Assembly (NCBI RefSeq): GCF_030272615.1
Contig: NC_081415.1
Coordinates: 193,238,695 to 193,302,694, forward strand
DNA from: Cryptomeria japonica
Taxonomy: Eukaryota; Streptophyta; Pinopsida; Cupressales; Cupressaceae
Direction of reading: 5' to 3'
DNA: 64,000 nt
Of this stretch, positions 12,223 through 23,746 are shown piece by piece. Position 1 is the stretch's first letter. Every line of letters starts with the position of its first letter. The notes beneath the pieces were generated by a model. The model was not told where the DNA came from and searched no databases. It saw only the letters and a program-made list of their open reading frames with translations. The position numbers and the translations under genes were made by a program.

Positions 12223-12527
12223 TGTAAATAGAAAATGGAGTAATAAAACAAAGCAAAAGAAATATAATAGATAAAAGAGAAGAACACATAATAATTCTTA
12301 TTCATCAAATAATGTCGATTTATACAAGATTGATGACAAACAACTTCCCTAAAAATTTGCTAAATAAACTCACAACTAACTATAACCATTGACAACAAAC
12401 TATAGATGGTGGACTTGTAATTAAAGAGTTTGAAGACAAATTAAATACCGTTTCCAACAAAATAGAAGAGGAAAGATGTGCATTTAATTTTTCACATCCA
12501 CGTCAGTTGTTATTACTTAATCTAACA
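12223..12527 (-). mobile_element. Ty1/copia 3' LTR (copy A)
   Basis: On the minus strand the LTR begins TGTTAGATTAAGTAAT at 12527, immediately preceded by a polypurine tract (plus 'ccccttaagg' at 12531-12540). It runs about 305 bp to near 12223. The same LTR is at 56332-56636 in copy B and, diverged, at 40147-40446. The adjacent purine tract makes this the 3' LTR of the minus-strand element whose gag lies at 12660-13790. Confidence 0.75.
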
Positions 12528-12659
12528 CACCCCCTTAAGGAATAACAAAACTTTGGTTGACTCTTAATATATCTCTACATATTACAAACTAGGAATTAAT
12601 TTGACTAGCAACATAAAACAAAACAATATATTATATAGTAGTTCTTCTTTCAAAATAGT

Positions 12660-13790
12660 TCATAGATTAGTAAGACTTCTTCAAGTTGATCCCAACTGCT
12701 AGTATACTTGTGATGAAACTATCATCCAAGTTCCCAACACCATTGGACACCATTTTCACAAGAAGTGTCTCATCACCTTCGTAAAGGTATGATGTTGAAA
12801 TTCTAGATTTTTTGGATCTCCATTGAACTATTGGGCACCAATCCTCACATGCATGTCTCATAACCTCAATGAGGCATAGTTTTTCTGATCCATTAGCACC
12901 TCAGACTATTGAGCATCCATCTAGCCTCTACTGAATATCTCCCTACCTTCAAAGTGTTGACCTTTTAAAAATAGAACAAGTTATTCATCTTCAATGATGC
13001 CATCATCACTAACAACATCTGGTGGTTACCAAACAACAACTATATTTACTAATTCTTTAACTTTACCTTTGAGAAGGTCATTTTCATGAATTTAATAATT
13101 AATTGTAGTATGACCTAATGTCTTACAATAGTAACATTCAATGTTATTCTTATTTGACATTCTCTTTCCCATCCTTCTCTTTGAGTATAATGAAAGTTCA
13201 AGTTGAGCATCTTCTCCTGAATCTCCTTTAGCTAGACTCTTTTCTTCAGCTAACAACACTGAAATCACATCTTCTAAAGTTTTTGATTAAATCTGACTAA
13301 GAGTAAATATAACATTGTTATATTTTGAAGGAAAACTATTCAATAAAATAGCTTTAACATCTTCTATATGAACCACAACAACAACTTCCACTAGTTCTTA
13401 CATAAGAGATCCCAGGTTGCTTATATGGTTAGACATAGTAATATTATCAGACATGTTGAATCTAAATAATTGTAGCTTCAAAGAGAACTTTTCATTTATT
13501 TCTTTTGCTCCCAAAACTTATTTAATTCATCCCAAATTTCTTTTGATGATTTTTCTAAATCAACATCATGTAAAATTGAATGTGATAGAGAAAGAACTAT
13601 AATGGACTTTGCTTTCTCATCTCCACATTCCCAATCAATATTCTTTTTAGTATTTGTAGGTACTGCTTCAGTCCCATTAACTATACCCCATAAACTTATG
13701 TTCATAAATTGCATTTACATTTCCACTTTCCATGTGAGAAAATCATGACCCTTGTATTTCTCTAGAGGTACATCCATTTCTAGATACTTC
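12660..13790 (-). pseudogene. Ty1/copia gag remnant (copy A)
   Basis: Minus-strand frames with stops and frameshifts read as a plant copia gag. The frame at 13714-13496 contains SLWGIVNGTE, ILHDVDLEKSSKEIWDELNK, the hallmark of the Retrotran_gag/UBN2 region. A later frame, 12861-12667, holds the C-terminal part (STSYLYEGDETLLVK). No PR, IN or RT lies between it and the 3' LTR, so the element is gag-only or internally deleted. Upstream, the gag start is abutted by a different LTR from 13800, which separates it from its own 5' LTR. Confidence 0.75.
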
Positions 13791-13799
13791 TATGATAAA

Positions 13800-15304
13800 T
13801 GTACCACCCCATCAAGAACCCTAGAGGAATTGACAAATATTTCTAAAAAGAGTGAAATGTCTTTTTTTTTAACTTTAAATTATTGTTGTATAACATTGAA
13901 AGGATAAAATCGAACCATAATGCACAAGCAAAAGATGTCTAATAACTCTTCCCCTAAGGTTTCTCAACATTGTTACTAATCTAGCCACAATATATTTGAG
14001 GAATTGAAGCTAAACAAAGATAAGATGGACACTTATAATAGCATATTCCAAAATAACAACCAATGTATTTCATAAAACAAAATTACCGAATCATACAGCT
14101 CCATTGCATATAAATATTTCCTAAAGCTTCATTCATTGAATTACCTGTATCTACAGTCTATTACAACATGCAAAGAAATAAATGATGAACATGGACATAT
14201 TAAAATACATAAGATCATTATTGCCATTTGTGGATCTAAAAACCTATCATTTAATTCTCACTTTACTTGCATCCAGTTTACATCATAGTTCCATCATATT
14301 TACATCATTTGCCAAGTAGGCATGTACATACATATTTACAACTGATTAAGCATAAGTACAATATTATAGAAGCATAAAATATCCATCTAACTGATTGAGT
14401 TGACCAAACCCAAGAGTTGCAACAAGAAACTGAATAGCTAATAGATTGCTATTATTAAATAGATACTAACAACAAACCATAAGAAAAGAATTAAATAAAT
14501 TCCAACAGTGAACATGAATGAAAATAATTAAATATATTTAATTGCAGAAACCCCAATCAACCAAATTCACAGTTATCTAAAATTTCATAGGAGATAATTC
14601 AAAATAACACACTCCACTCTATTACAATCATCCCAAATCAATCTCACATATAGAAAAACTAAGTTGATTGAAAGTCACATAAATTCATTCAGATTATTGA
14701 ATGGATCCATGCTTGTGAATCCACAAGATGGGTTCATTCAATAATCTGAATACAAGCAGATTATCACTCAAATTCCATACTCTGAAATGTAGAGAAAATA
14801 CATTTTTTTAAATGAAACAATGACAAATTAAATCCTACCTTGAAATTGCTACGAAAAATTGCAGATTGAGGAAGTACAAAAATCTAAATGAACACACGAG
14901 CTTCACATTGATTCTCCCTAAAATCTGGTAGCACCTTGGTATAAAAAACTCACACTCAATTTTCTCTCAAATCCATCTCCCTTCCTCTATATTTTTTCAC
15001 AAACTACCGAAAATAATGAAAAGGAGAAAAGATCCCTTTCCTCTAGAAAATTTCCAAAATAATAAAGGTTTCCTCCCAAAATTCCCTTCAATGTGAAAAA
15101 TAGGAACTTTCTTTAAAATTTATCACTACCATTTAATAATTTTCCTTTTTGATTTTTTAGTATATTTATTTAATAACTTAATCATTTTATCTTTCAAAAA
15201 ATAACTTAATTTATTAATTATTCATAATTACATTTTAATTTAATTAATTAAATATTATTATAATTTATTTTATTAATTGACAAGGTAATATTATTTCGAT
15301 ACAT
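13800..15304 (+). mobile_element. Long LTR, TGTACC type (copy A, internally deleted)
   Basis: Begins 'tgtaccaccccatcaagaac' and aligns with LTR starts at 57909 (TGTAACACC) and 41520 (TATAATGCCCC), and with the inverted fragment ending at 37731. It ends near 'ttatttcgataca' before the GTAT tract. Relative to 57909-61354 it lacks about 1.95 kb. Sequence of that missing part is present in the related LTR at 41520, so this is a deletion here rather than an insertion there. It contains an inverted pair 'tcagattattgaatggatcc'/'gggttcattcaataatctga' at about 14690-14750. No internal region or PBS adjoins it, so it behaves as a solo LTR. Confidence 0.65.
14690..14750. repeat. Inverted repeat inside long LTR
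   Basis: 'ttcagattattgaatggatcc' is mirrored about 20 bases later by 'gggttcattcaataatctgaa', giving a stem of about 17 bp. It is conserved at about 60755-60820 in copy B. Confidence 0.75.
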
Positions 15305-15312
15305 ATGTGTAT

Positions 15313-15317
15313 GTATG
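15313..15317 (+). repeat. Possible 5-bp target duplication GTATG
   Basis: GTATG directly precedes the low end of the Tat-like LTR. GTATG also directly follows the far LTR end at 38752-38756. The site is a GTAT microsatellite, so a chance match is possible. Confidence 0.45.
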
Positions 15318-16572
15318 TGTAATGGTGGGAAAATGGTGAATGATAGATCAAGAGGAAAACTACCCTTTCCCTAAAAGAGACATGAGAGTCTCACTACTGA
15401 TTACCCTTCAAACACTTTTCACCATGTTACATTAGGAAGAGGAGAGGATAATTTACTAGATTTAATCTCTCCACATAAAGATGGTATATTGAATTCTAAA
15501 TGAATTAGGAATGATAAGTTGATCCCTTCTTCCTTGTTTAAAATGGAAAGGAATTGATTGAATTATGTAGTGCAAAAGTGAAAAAGAATTGATTATAACA
15601 GGAGATCAGAATATGGGATGAAGTTGTGCACCTGGATCTGGTAGTAATATATTGAGATGAATTCACCCTACAAATTTGAGGAAAATTTTTCTAGACCATG
15701 GCGGGAATGTACATGGTCCTCCCAAAAATCTGTGTAACGAAAAGGGTTTTTCACCCTTTGCAAATGAAGCTTGAATCTGAAAGTACAGGTGTGCACCTGC
15801 AACCTAAACACAAAAAAGAGAGAAAAAAGGGTTGGGATTGGGGGTTTTCCTTTAGGCCAAACCCCAATTTTTGAATTAACCAAGTAATGAAAGAAAGTAC
15901 TTGCAAGTAGATGTAAGTGAAAGATTGGATTGTAAATCACCTCAAGGGAGGTTTTAGTAGCAATTTTGATAAAAGTGCTTGTGTGGAATTGAATTTTGAA
16001 ATCCATATCCTCTTCAATGGTTGAATCCTTGACTTGATTACAACACTTAGCCTTGAAGGGAGACTGTAGAATGGTCAATGCTGGAAAAGAATGCTTGAAT
16101 CCTCTTGAATGCTTGGTCGCTTATGCAACTTGACCCACTCCAATCTTATCCAAGTTCAACCTTCTTAACTTATGCAAATGAGAGGACAAATAACCCTTAA
16201 ATACATGTTTGTGGATTTGATTTTCATCACGGGCCAACATCGGGGGAGTTTCCCACCCGATGCACAACTAACAGTGCAACCCTAGGAAGGGTCCTACCAA
16301 AAAATAGGGCAAGGACAAGGGCACCATGCCCTTTTCCTCCTAGGACAAGGGAGCCATGCCCCTTTCGAAGGGGGGATAGTGGTGCCATTCCCTTGTCCTA
16401 TCCCTTTCTCTAGGGCAAAGTGTGGATGGGGTGATGCAGAGGCCAAGGAAGAAGCTATTTCTAAGGGCTAAGCAATCTCCGATCTCCAATCAAGATAGAG
16501 GATTCGATCTCACATGTGTGAGGATCCTAATGTAGTCAAAAATTTCTAGGGTCCTAATTTTATGACACTACA
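15318..16572 (-). mobile_element. Tat/Ogre-like Ty3/gypsy 3' LTR (copy A)
   Basis: On the minus strand it begins TGTAGTGTCATAAAATTA at 16572 and ends near ...CATTACA at 15318, about 1255 bp. The same LTR recurs at 61475-62695 and, truncated, at 37732-38751. The minus frame at 16078-15668 lies wholly inside it and is not a gene. The purine tract at 16573 shows that this is the 3' LTR. Confidence 0.8.
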
Positions 16573-16592
16573 TTTAGCCCCCACTTTTGCGG
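16573..16592 (-). other. Polypurine tract of Tat-like element
   Basis: Minus strand reads CAAAAGTGGGGGCTAAA immediately before the TGTAGTGTCA start of the 3' LTR. This is the position and composition of the plus-strand primer in Ty3/gypsy Tat-lineage elements. The same tract is at 62696. Confidence 0.8.
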
Positions 16593-18348
16593 GAATATAA
16601 GCATATGCCAATTCTCTTGATAAAGTACAAGGAAACAAGATTGAAAGACTCTTACAACGTCAAGGAGCAAATTGTGCCAAGTCCCCAATGGAATTAGGAT
16701 CTTATGACTTAGATTGCCAAAGGAAATGGGAAGATCGAGAAGAAGAGAACCATTACTACAAGTCAAAAATTTCCCTTCACTATGAGTCATGAAAGAAAGG
16801 GTACCAAAGATTACAAAGAAAAACAAGGTTCACTAAGTAATTCTAAGTATCACAAGAAGGAAAATATGAGCGGAGTGTATGCCCCCACATTCAAGCAATT
16901 GCACGTGCCTTATCGGAAGTGATTGCTTTAAGGTAGGATACACCCAAGAGAGACAGGAGGGACCACGTTATCGCAAGGATTTAGCCATCAATTGAGGAAT
17001 AAACCCAAGGATAATAAACATAAAACATGACGTAGTGTCGCTTTCCTCGGGGTCAATGTGTTTGTATGATGACTCATGTATATCATGTATGTATATGCAT
17101 ATAATAATCTTCATTCCCCATAAGACACCACCTTAGAAGAAAGGGAAGAGAGGATGTCTTTTGAGTCAACAAGAAAGAGACCAAGAAAAGATCTCAATGC
17201 TTTGCATCATCCCCAAGTAGAAATTTAGGGAACAATAGAACAATAGGGGGACATATAGAAGAATGGTCACAAAAAAATGAGAGAGAAAGATCTGCAGTGC
17301 TAATATTGCTAATCTACCATGACATTCACCACCTGATCTTGCTGATCACTATTTAGGGAAGGCAAGCAACATGCCAAAGGAGCGACATCAAGCATAGCAA
17401 ATGGAGCTATTACAAGATCTAAACAAGGAATATGCTCATGTTGTAGGTCACTTTGTTGAATTCTAGGAGCTGGGATTAGGGTTTGTGAAAACTTATCTGA
17501 TAAATGCTTGTCCACATCAACATACTCATACTCACTATCAAAAGAATTAGGAGTTGTATTGCCATTATGAATAACAATTTCAACCATTTTTTCATCAAAG
17601 TTTAGAAAAAGAGGAGAAACAACACGAATAGGAGTAAAACCATCACATGTTTTATGCAATTTATGATCTAGAGATGTAGGTTGAACATCTTTCTTAGGAG
17701 AAAAGGGAATCATGTCAATTGTTGGAGTCTTAGGAGATTGACTATTTTGAGGGATAGCTTCATGAGCTCGAACACGACATCTTCATTGACGTTCTCTCGC
17801 ATAGTAAGTTCATCGAGTCTTAGTGGAAGGCTGAGAAGGAGGAGGAACACTTGAAATACTAGGAATGTTTCTCTCCTTGATAGTGGAAGGTTTAGGTTGG
17901 TTGAATATTATGAAAAGCAAGAATTTTCTCTCTGTAAGAGGGAGGAGGTGGAACTGTGCCATAGAAAGGAGGAAAATTAAGTGTAGGAAGGAGACCAGGT
18001 CCATCATGAGGATGAGGTATAGGTCTAACCTTAGGAGGAATATTTTTGTTCTCCTTAAGAGAAGGTGAAGTCAAATCCATAGGTATAGGTGGAAAATATT
18101 CCTTAGGAGGGAGATTAGTTCTATCCATGAGGGGAAGAAAGTCATATTTAAGATTAATAGGAATATCAAGTGTTGGAGATCTAGGTTGACTTAAGGATAA
18201 AATCAAATTGTTCTTCCATTTTTTATAAGATTAAAAATAAGCATCTCCTTGATGGAAAAGATTAAAATTGTTCAGGCCAAAAGAGATCAATAGGAACACG
18301 AGGCCTTCTTTTAGGTGGACAAAATAAGCTATGGTTCACAGTTATGAT
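16593..18348 (-). other. 3' internal region of Tat-like element, no pol
   Basis: Between protease and PPT there are about 1.75 kb without any RT, RNase H or integrase motif on either strand. Minus frames at 18206-17892 (proline-rich, PPPPS type) and 17713-17309 (acidic, with SEYEYVDVDKHLSDKFSQTL) may be remnants of a linker or extra ORF. The second is preserved in part at 63726-63499 in copy B. The absence of pol suggests a non-autonomous element or a large deletion. Confidence 0.6.
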
Positions 18349-18987
18349 TTATCCATTGTGAGGAAATTTGAGACATTTGTCAACTAGAGAAACAATAGCC
18401 TTCATGGAAGATAGCCAAGGATAGACCAACATCATATGGAATTGCTCAAAAGATGGTATGATAACAAAGTCAACATCCAAGGATTTAGTATGAACTTCAA
18501 CAGGAAGGGTGATAGAGCCAATGGTAGGACAAGAAAAGCCATAAAATAACTTCACAACAACATTAGAAACCTCATATAGGGGTTTATGCAATCGTAAAGT
18601 GAAAAGATACTCTTTAGTTATGACATTAACCATGCAAGAGGGATCAATCAAGGCACCATGGCAAGGGATATCCTTAACCTTCACAACTATGTATAAAGGG
18701 CCATCAGGTGCTCTAATGGTCTCATTAGCATCAAATGTAATTCAAGGATCCTTAGGCATATCCTATGTTTCTACCATATTAATCAAGTTTGGAGCCATAG
18801 AAGTGAATTCTTCAGAAGAGAGATAATTAGGCACAATCTCAATAACATTAAAGGTATGAGAAGTAAAGGGATAAATGAAAATCTTAAGATTTTGATTAGG
18901 AGGAGCTACTGATTTATTCCCTTTATCATTCATATCTGCCACAGATGTAGTATTATTATCAATCAAGTCTTGAATCTTATTCTTCAA
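18349..18987 (-). pseudogene. Tat/Ogre-like gag C-terminus and protease
   Basis: Frame 18987-18763 carries KNKIQDLID, typical of the zinc-knuckle-adjacent part of Tat/Ogre-type gag. Frame 18684-18349 is an aspartic-protease-like domain: ALIDPSCMVNVITKEYL matches the family's ALIDxGxxxNI active-site strand, and FHMMLVYPWLSSMKAIVS matches the FxxLLGRPWIHxMKAVPS end. The catalytic Asp is present, but Thr-Gly is replaced by Pro-Ser and LGRPW by LVYPW, so the enzyme is probably dead. Frame breaks separate the pieces. Confidence 0.75.
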
Positions 18988-19191
18988 TGCAAAATATTTC
19001 TCAGTATCATGATGAGGTTGACGATAAAATTGGCAAAAACAATTGTTATCAAAATAAGGGGATGCAAGTTAAGAAGGATCAATTTATTTTATAGGAGGAA
19101 GTTTGATAAAATTTCTATGCAACAACTGAGACATAATACTATGTAAAGATTCATCCAAAGGAGTAAATTGTCTTTCTCTTTGGAATTTTTT

Positions 19192-20470
19192 TCAAATAGA
19201 AGGCACACCTGTTGTAGCATTCACATGGTTGTTGTTGATTGAATCATTGAACTTGAGGAAGCTTTTTGTTGGTTTGAAATTTGCAAATGGTTTTTGAACA
19301 CTCTCCTCCTTATCACTCACAGCCATAGGAGTATATTGCTCCATTTGACTCACAACTAGTTGATAATTGTAGAGTGTTGTGCACAAATGCGCAAAGGAAG
19401 TAAACTCAGACAAAAGAAGCTTTTCCCTGATATATTTTTGTAAATTACAAATGAAACTTCTTTGAATATCATTATCAGGTACATGAAAAGAAATTTGAGC
19501 ACACAAGTGCTTATATCTACCAATGAAATCAATCACTTTTTCTTTAACACCTTGTTTACAATGCATTAAATCAGACAAAGTGATTTTAGGACTAATGTTG
19601 TTTTGAAATAGTTGGATGAAAGCATTTGGTAGTTCTTGAAAATAATTTATCGAATAAGAGGCCAAAGAGAAATACCATTTTAAAGCCTTAGCTCTTAGTG
19701 TTGTTGTAAACAGTTTTGCAAGCAATCTTTGATCACAAGAAAAACAGTACACAAGGTTTGAAATGTTTTGACATGTGTAAGAGGATCACCTTTTCCATTA
19801 TAGAGTTCGAATAGAGGGATCTCCACATGTTTAGGTGGCATGACTTTAACAATATCAAGAGAAATTAATCTCGCAACATCAATGGCGGGCACACTAAACT
19901 TGGATTGACTCATAGAAGCAATTTGTCATTGTAAGGAAGACACTATTTGAGAAAGATTGTAATTGTCACTTTGGTAGAAGAATTGATGTTAGACATAGGT
20001 GATTTAGAAGGTGATGTGATGTTATTGAAAGAAGGCATGGAATGAGAATAAGGTGGTGGGACATTGTGATAAGTAGGCATGGGAGATGATTGGGTAGGAA
20101 AAGGGACAATTAACGAAGGAATAAAGTTGTTGAAGGAATTGCCCAATTGTGTCATACTAATTGGTTGAGGAATAGTAGGGATATTCATTGAATACATAGG
20201 TAAAGATGGAGGATTAAATGAAGAAGAGGGATTTCCCCCTTGACCAATGGTTGTAGGAATGACATTCTGAGTTGAGGCAGCCATGATGTTAGATGTGAAA
20301 GTGGGAATACTAGTCATAGGAGTAGTCAAAGGAATATAAGAATTGACTTGTGTTGAAGGTTGTGAGTAACCTAGGGTTTCAACACAACTTTTGATAGGAA
20401 TGACATTAGAATCAACAATATATGTAATGCCATGCAATATATCAATTCCATTCTTATCACTTTGAAGCAT
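19192..20470 (-). pseudogene. Tat/Ogre-like gag remnant
   Basis: Three minus frames in series. 20470-19943 is Ser/Pro/Asn/Thr-rich, a gag N-terminal region. 19913-19695 contains FELYNGKGDPLTHVKTFQTLC. 19752-19192 contains AKALKWYFSLASYSINYFQEL and KEKVIDFIGRYKHLC, the core Retrotrans_gag domain (GAALxWYxxL type). Overlapping frames show at least two frameshifts. Order and strand agree with the protease and 3' LTR further down. It encodes a capsid-like protein of a Ty3/gypsy element, no longer functional. Confidence 0.8.
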
Positions 20471-21294
20471 GTGTTTAAGATCTTCAATTAATGGAAGAGA
20501 TTGACTATTAAGGTATTCTTGGGATATCCATTGTCGAAAGATATCTTTGTTTGAATAAATCTTCCAGATTGCAAGTTGGGACTCTTCTCAGATTTCTTCC
20601 TAGATTGCTATTAAGTTTGGATTCTGGTTTCTTAATATCTATGTTTTGTTTTAAAATTTTATTTGATTGAAGAAACCTCTGTGTGAAAAGAATTGATGTC
20701 AAAATTTATTGAATCATTCATTTAGTTTTTGAAATGTGAAATTAGTATGATTTAGATAAGATTTAGCTAATTTCCCCAAATCTATTTTCTTGTTTGTGGA
20801 TAAATTGGTTTCAAATTAGATTTATGATTTTTTCCTATGTTTTGAAAAATTGGTAAATTTCATATTTAAATCTTTCTATTTGGAGGTTAATGGTGAAAAT
20901 TAGTTCCTCTTGTATGTTTCTGGGGTATGAGATTTGTCCAAATTTACCCTATGAAGGGTTATGCTAGAAAAAGTTTGCCAATTTTGTTGTGTTCGGCATG
21001 TTGGTAAAAACTTATTTAGTTCTGATTTTATTTTCCAGAACTTTAAGTCTGTTTTTTTTTTTTTTAAAGAAATGGTTTTCAATTATGTGATTTGTTTTCC
21101 AAAACTTTGTTAATGTTTGTTTAGACTCATAAATTATCAGAGTTACAGCTGAGAATCTATTTGAAATTATATATATATAGAAAAAAAGGGAATTTTTTTT
21201 GGGGGGGGGTGGTTTGGGTTGCCATGGACCTCACAAACCCATGTTTGGGGAGCTATGGCTTCCCCAAGCCATGGGGGGAACCCTAGCTGTGAGG

Positions 21295-21344
21295 CCATGT
21301 CGTGGCCTCCACACAACCAAGGTTGTGTGGAGACCACAACATGG
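21295..21344. repeat. 50-bp imperfect palindrome
   Basis: The core 'ccacacaacc' AA 'ggttgtgtgg' (21309-21330) is perfect. The pairing extends outward through CTCC/GGAG, GTGG/CCAC and CCATG/CATGG with short mismatched steps, giving a stem of about 24 positions. It sits in a GC-rich island within AT-rich DNA. Confidence 0.8.
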
Positions 21345-22010
21345 TTTCCACCAACCTTTCCCTTTGGGAAGGGAGGCCCATGTCGAAGACCACATGGGCA
21401 GCACCTTTAAGGTGCTTAAAAAAAAGGTTTTGATAAAGTTTTTTTTTATTATATGTTTTTTTAGTTTGTTTTTTTTAAATTATTTTGTAATGAATAAATG
21501 TTAATTAATAAATATATTAAATATATAAATATGTATATATGTGTATATATATATATATTTTTTTTTTTAATTAGTGGTTTTGAAATATATTATATGGAAA
21601 TTTGGAAAATAATTTATTATTGGTGAAATTTGTAAATTAAAACCTATGCATTGGGAAATTTAGAAATTAGAAATTAGAGAAAGATATAGTTGGATATGTA
21701 ATGATTTTGTCATTTTAGTGAAATATTGATTTTGGACGAATAAATACCTATATTAATTAATTTATTTTTATATGTATAGTTCATATGCATAAATGTATAT
21801 TTTGGTGTTTGAATTATGGTGATTTTTCAATTGTAGTATTTTGGAAATTTAGATGGATTAGAAAACTTTGGCCAGATTGTATGTTAAACGAAATGAAAAA
21901 ATTAACGTCATATTAGAGTATCAAAAAAGTGCATTTTTATTTACTATATTTGCATTTGCTTTCAAAAATGGCAAGTCCTTGGATAGGTGTTTTAGCTATT
22001 TCATGAGGTT

Positions 22011-22015
22011 GTTAT
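22011..22015 (+). repeat. Candidate 5' flank of chromovirus insertion
   Basis: The five bases GTTAT precede the 5' LTR. The matching right-hand duplication cannot be found because the right side continues into a second, truncated internal region. Confidence 0.35.
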
Positions 22016-22559
22016 TGTCACAACCCTCCTTTATCACCTTTTTTGATTTAAATACAAAACTCTATTTATATTCTTTGGATGAATTATTGAATGGATATTG
22101 TAAGGGAATAAAAATAATAAACCACACACACATGGAAAATGCATATATATTTTAATTTGTTATTTAATTTCCCTCACCCAAATTAAGGCACATGTTGTAG
22201 GAGGAATAAGAAGCTTCTAGAGGCTTCTCCACCTCCTTGCATGTAACCCCTCCCACTAAGCCTAATTAATTTGCATGGAGGCCAAATTGGGAGAGAATCT
22301 CTTTTTTTTCAAATAAAAAAATTAGGTAGTGGGAATTTGTAATTTCTTTTATAAAATAGGAACAAGTTTCAAAAGAGAAGTTAGCTATTCCATAAGAAAT
22401 TTCTCCAAGTTGAATTCTCCTTTGTAGTCCACTTTCATTGGCAGCTAAGATTTTTGTTGGGAGGATTTCTCTTCAATTTGGAGGATCAAGAAAGACTCTA
22501 CACCATCTTCAAGCATCCAGGTTCCTTCAACTTAGTTTATGCATCTCATTTTTATGGTA

Positions 22560-23030
22560 GATTAGATTTGATTAGATTAATTATGAGTATGAAATTCATT
22601 TGTGTTTTGTTAAAAGAATTAGTTTTAGATTTTGTAGAAAATGAGACTCGTGGTTTAAATAAGATTCATTGTTTAAATTCTTGATATGGAATTAGTTTAG
22701 ATTTTGTAAAGAATGAGATTTATGGCTTAAATGAGATTCATTGTTTGAAATTTTGATAAGGAATTAGTTTTTAGATTTGGTAGAGAATGAGATTTATTGT
22801 TAAATAAGATTCATTGTTTAAATTTTTGATAAGAAATTAGTTTCAGATTTTGTAGAGAATGAAATTCATTGTTTAAATTTTTGATAAGAAATTTGTTTCA
22901 GATTTTGTAGAATGAGATTCATTGTTTAAATTCTTAGTTTCAGATTTTGTAGAAAATAAGATTCATTGTTTTAATTCTGATAAGAGATTAGTTTCAGATT
23001 GAAAGAAGTAGAGTAAATGGAAATTAGATT
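22560..23030 (+). repeat. Degenerate 50-60-bp repeats in LTR 1
   Basis: Recurring 'gagattcattgtttaaatt' and 'ttagtttcagattttgtag' strings, about eight times, in the U3 part of the LTR. The same block is at 30977-31450 in LTR 2. Confidence 0.75.
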
Positions 23031-23069
23031 CATTGTCTTCAGTTTATTTTGATAAAAATTAGATCTCCC

Positions 23070-23430
23070 TGTGTGTACAAACAATTTTCTCTGTAGACAA
23101 TCTCCCTGTGTGCATAAATAAATCTCCTTTCTCTGTGAATGAATTTTCCCTGTGTAAAGAACAAAAGAAATGAATTCCTTTATCTCTGATTGAATTTTCC
23201 CTGTGTAAAGAACAAAAGAAATGAATTCCTTTATCTGTGAATGAATTTTCCCTGTGTAAAGAAATGAATTCCTCTCTCTGTGAATGAATCTTTCCTGTGT
23301 AAAGAAATGAATTCCTTTCTCTGTGAATGAATTTTCCCTGTGTAGGAAACAAAAGAAATGAAGAAAAGATTCAAACTCCCTTTATCTGTGAATGGATTTC
23401 CCTGTGTAGAAAACAAAGAAATGAAAAATC
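23070..23430 (+). repeat. Minisatellite in LTR 1
   Basis: Repeats of 'tctgtgaatgaattttccctgtgtaaag' joined to 'aaatgaattcctt', unit about 40-55 bp, about seven copies. The matching block in LTR 2 is at about 31487-31845. Confidence 0.85.
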
Positions 23431-23567
23431 ACTCTGGTTACTGCTTCATTTTGTCCCTGAGACAAACCTGCAACATTGTTATTGCCTATTATTTACCCTG
23501 CTCTGAGTAATCTTCAATAAATTTTATAATACTCCTGTATAAGAAAAATGATAATAATAATATTATA

Positions 23568-23612
23568 ACATATATATATATTTATATACATATATATATA
23601 TATATATAAATA
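23568..23612 (+). promoter_or_regulatory. Candidate LTR 1 TATA region
   Basis: A dense 'atatatatatttatataca' tract in mid-LTR, upstream of the GC-rich hairpin. Its position suits the U3/R boundary. No transcription start can be read directly from the sequence. Confidence 0.4.
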
Positions 23613-23746
23613 AATAATCAAAAATGAAGAAATCATATCAATGTTAGAAAAGTCTCCCACGCCCGTAACGCATGGCGTTTTCGTTGATTGGACGTCGGCA
23701 ATAGTGCACGGACGGTTACGTAACTGTCGCAGAGTACGGGGGGCCC

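Larger units (their letters stand above)
4420..17699 (+). repeat. Segmental duplication, copy A
   Basis: Collinear with about 50020-63827. The same order of landmarks recurs: 'gtttatgttctat' at the left edge, the retroposon at 7.5 kb, a microsatellite at 10.1 kb, copia LTR and gag at 12.2-13.8 kb, a long LTR from 13.8 kb and the Tat-like LTR/PPT at 16.57 kb. By eye identity is roughly 90-95% with several large indels. Copy A has about 0.9 kb (4774-5688) absent from B. It lacks about 1.95 kb present in B within the long LTR. The 11.5-12.2 kb stretch differs. The right break is inside the Tat-like element, just after 'catctttcttagga'. Confidence 0.9.
20471..22015. other. Leader of Tat-like element / host gap
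   Basis: Upstream of the minus-strand gag. Contains fragmentary minus frames (20702-20508), a GC-rich palindromic patch (21190-21420), an AT microsatellite (21525-21560) and otherwise AT-rich DNA. No PBS or 5' LTR is found before the chromovirus LTR begins at 22016. Confidence 0.45.

Noticed and set aside
21199-21504. Gly/His-rich ORF
   Set aside because: Caused by the GC-rich palindromic patch and a G-run; overlapping frames are equally open.
23059-23416. Repetitive 'HRENSFTEKG' proteins on the minus strand, also at 31476-31833
   Set aside because: They are minisatellite units in the chromovirus LTRs; the period happens to keep frames open.
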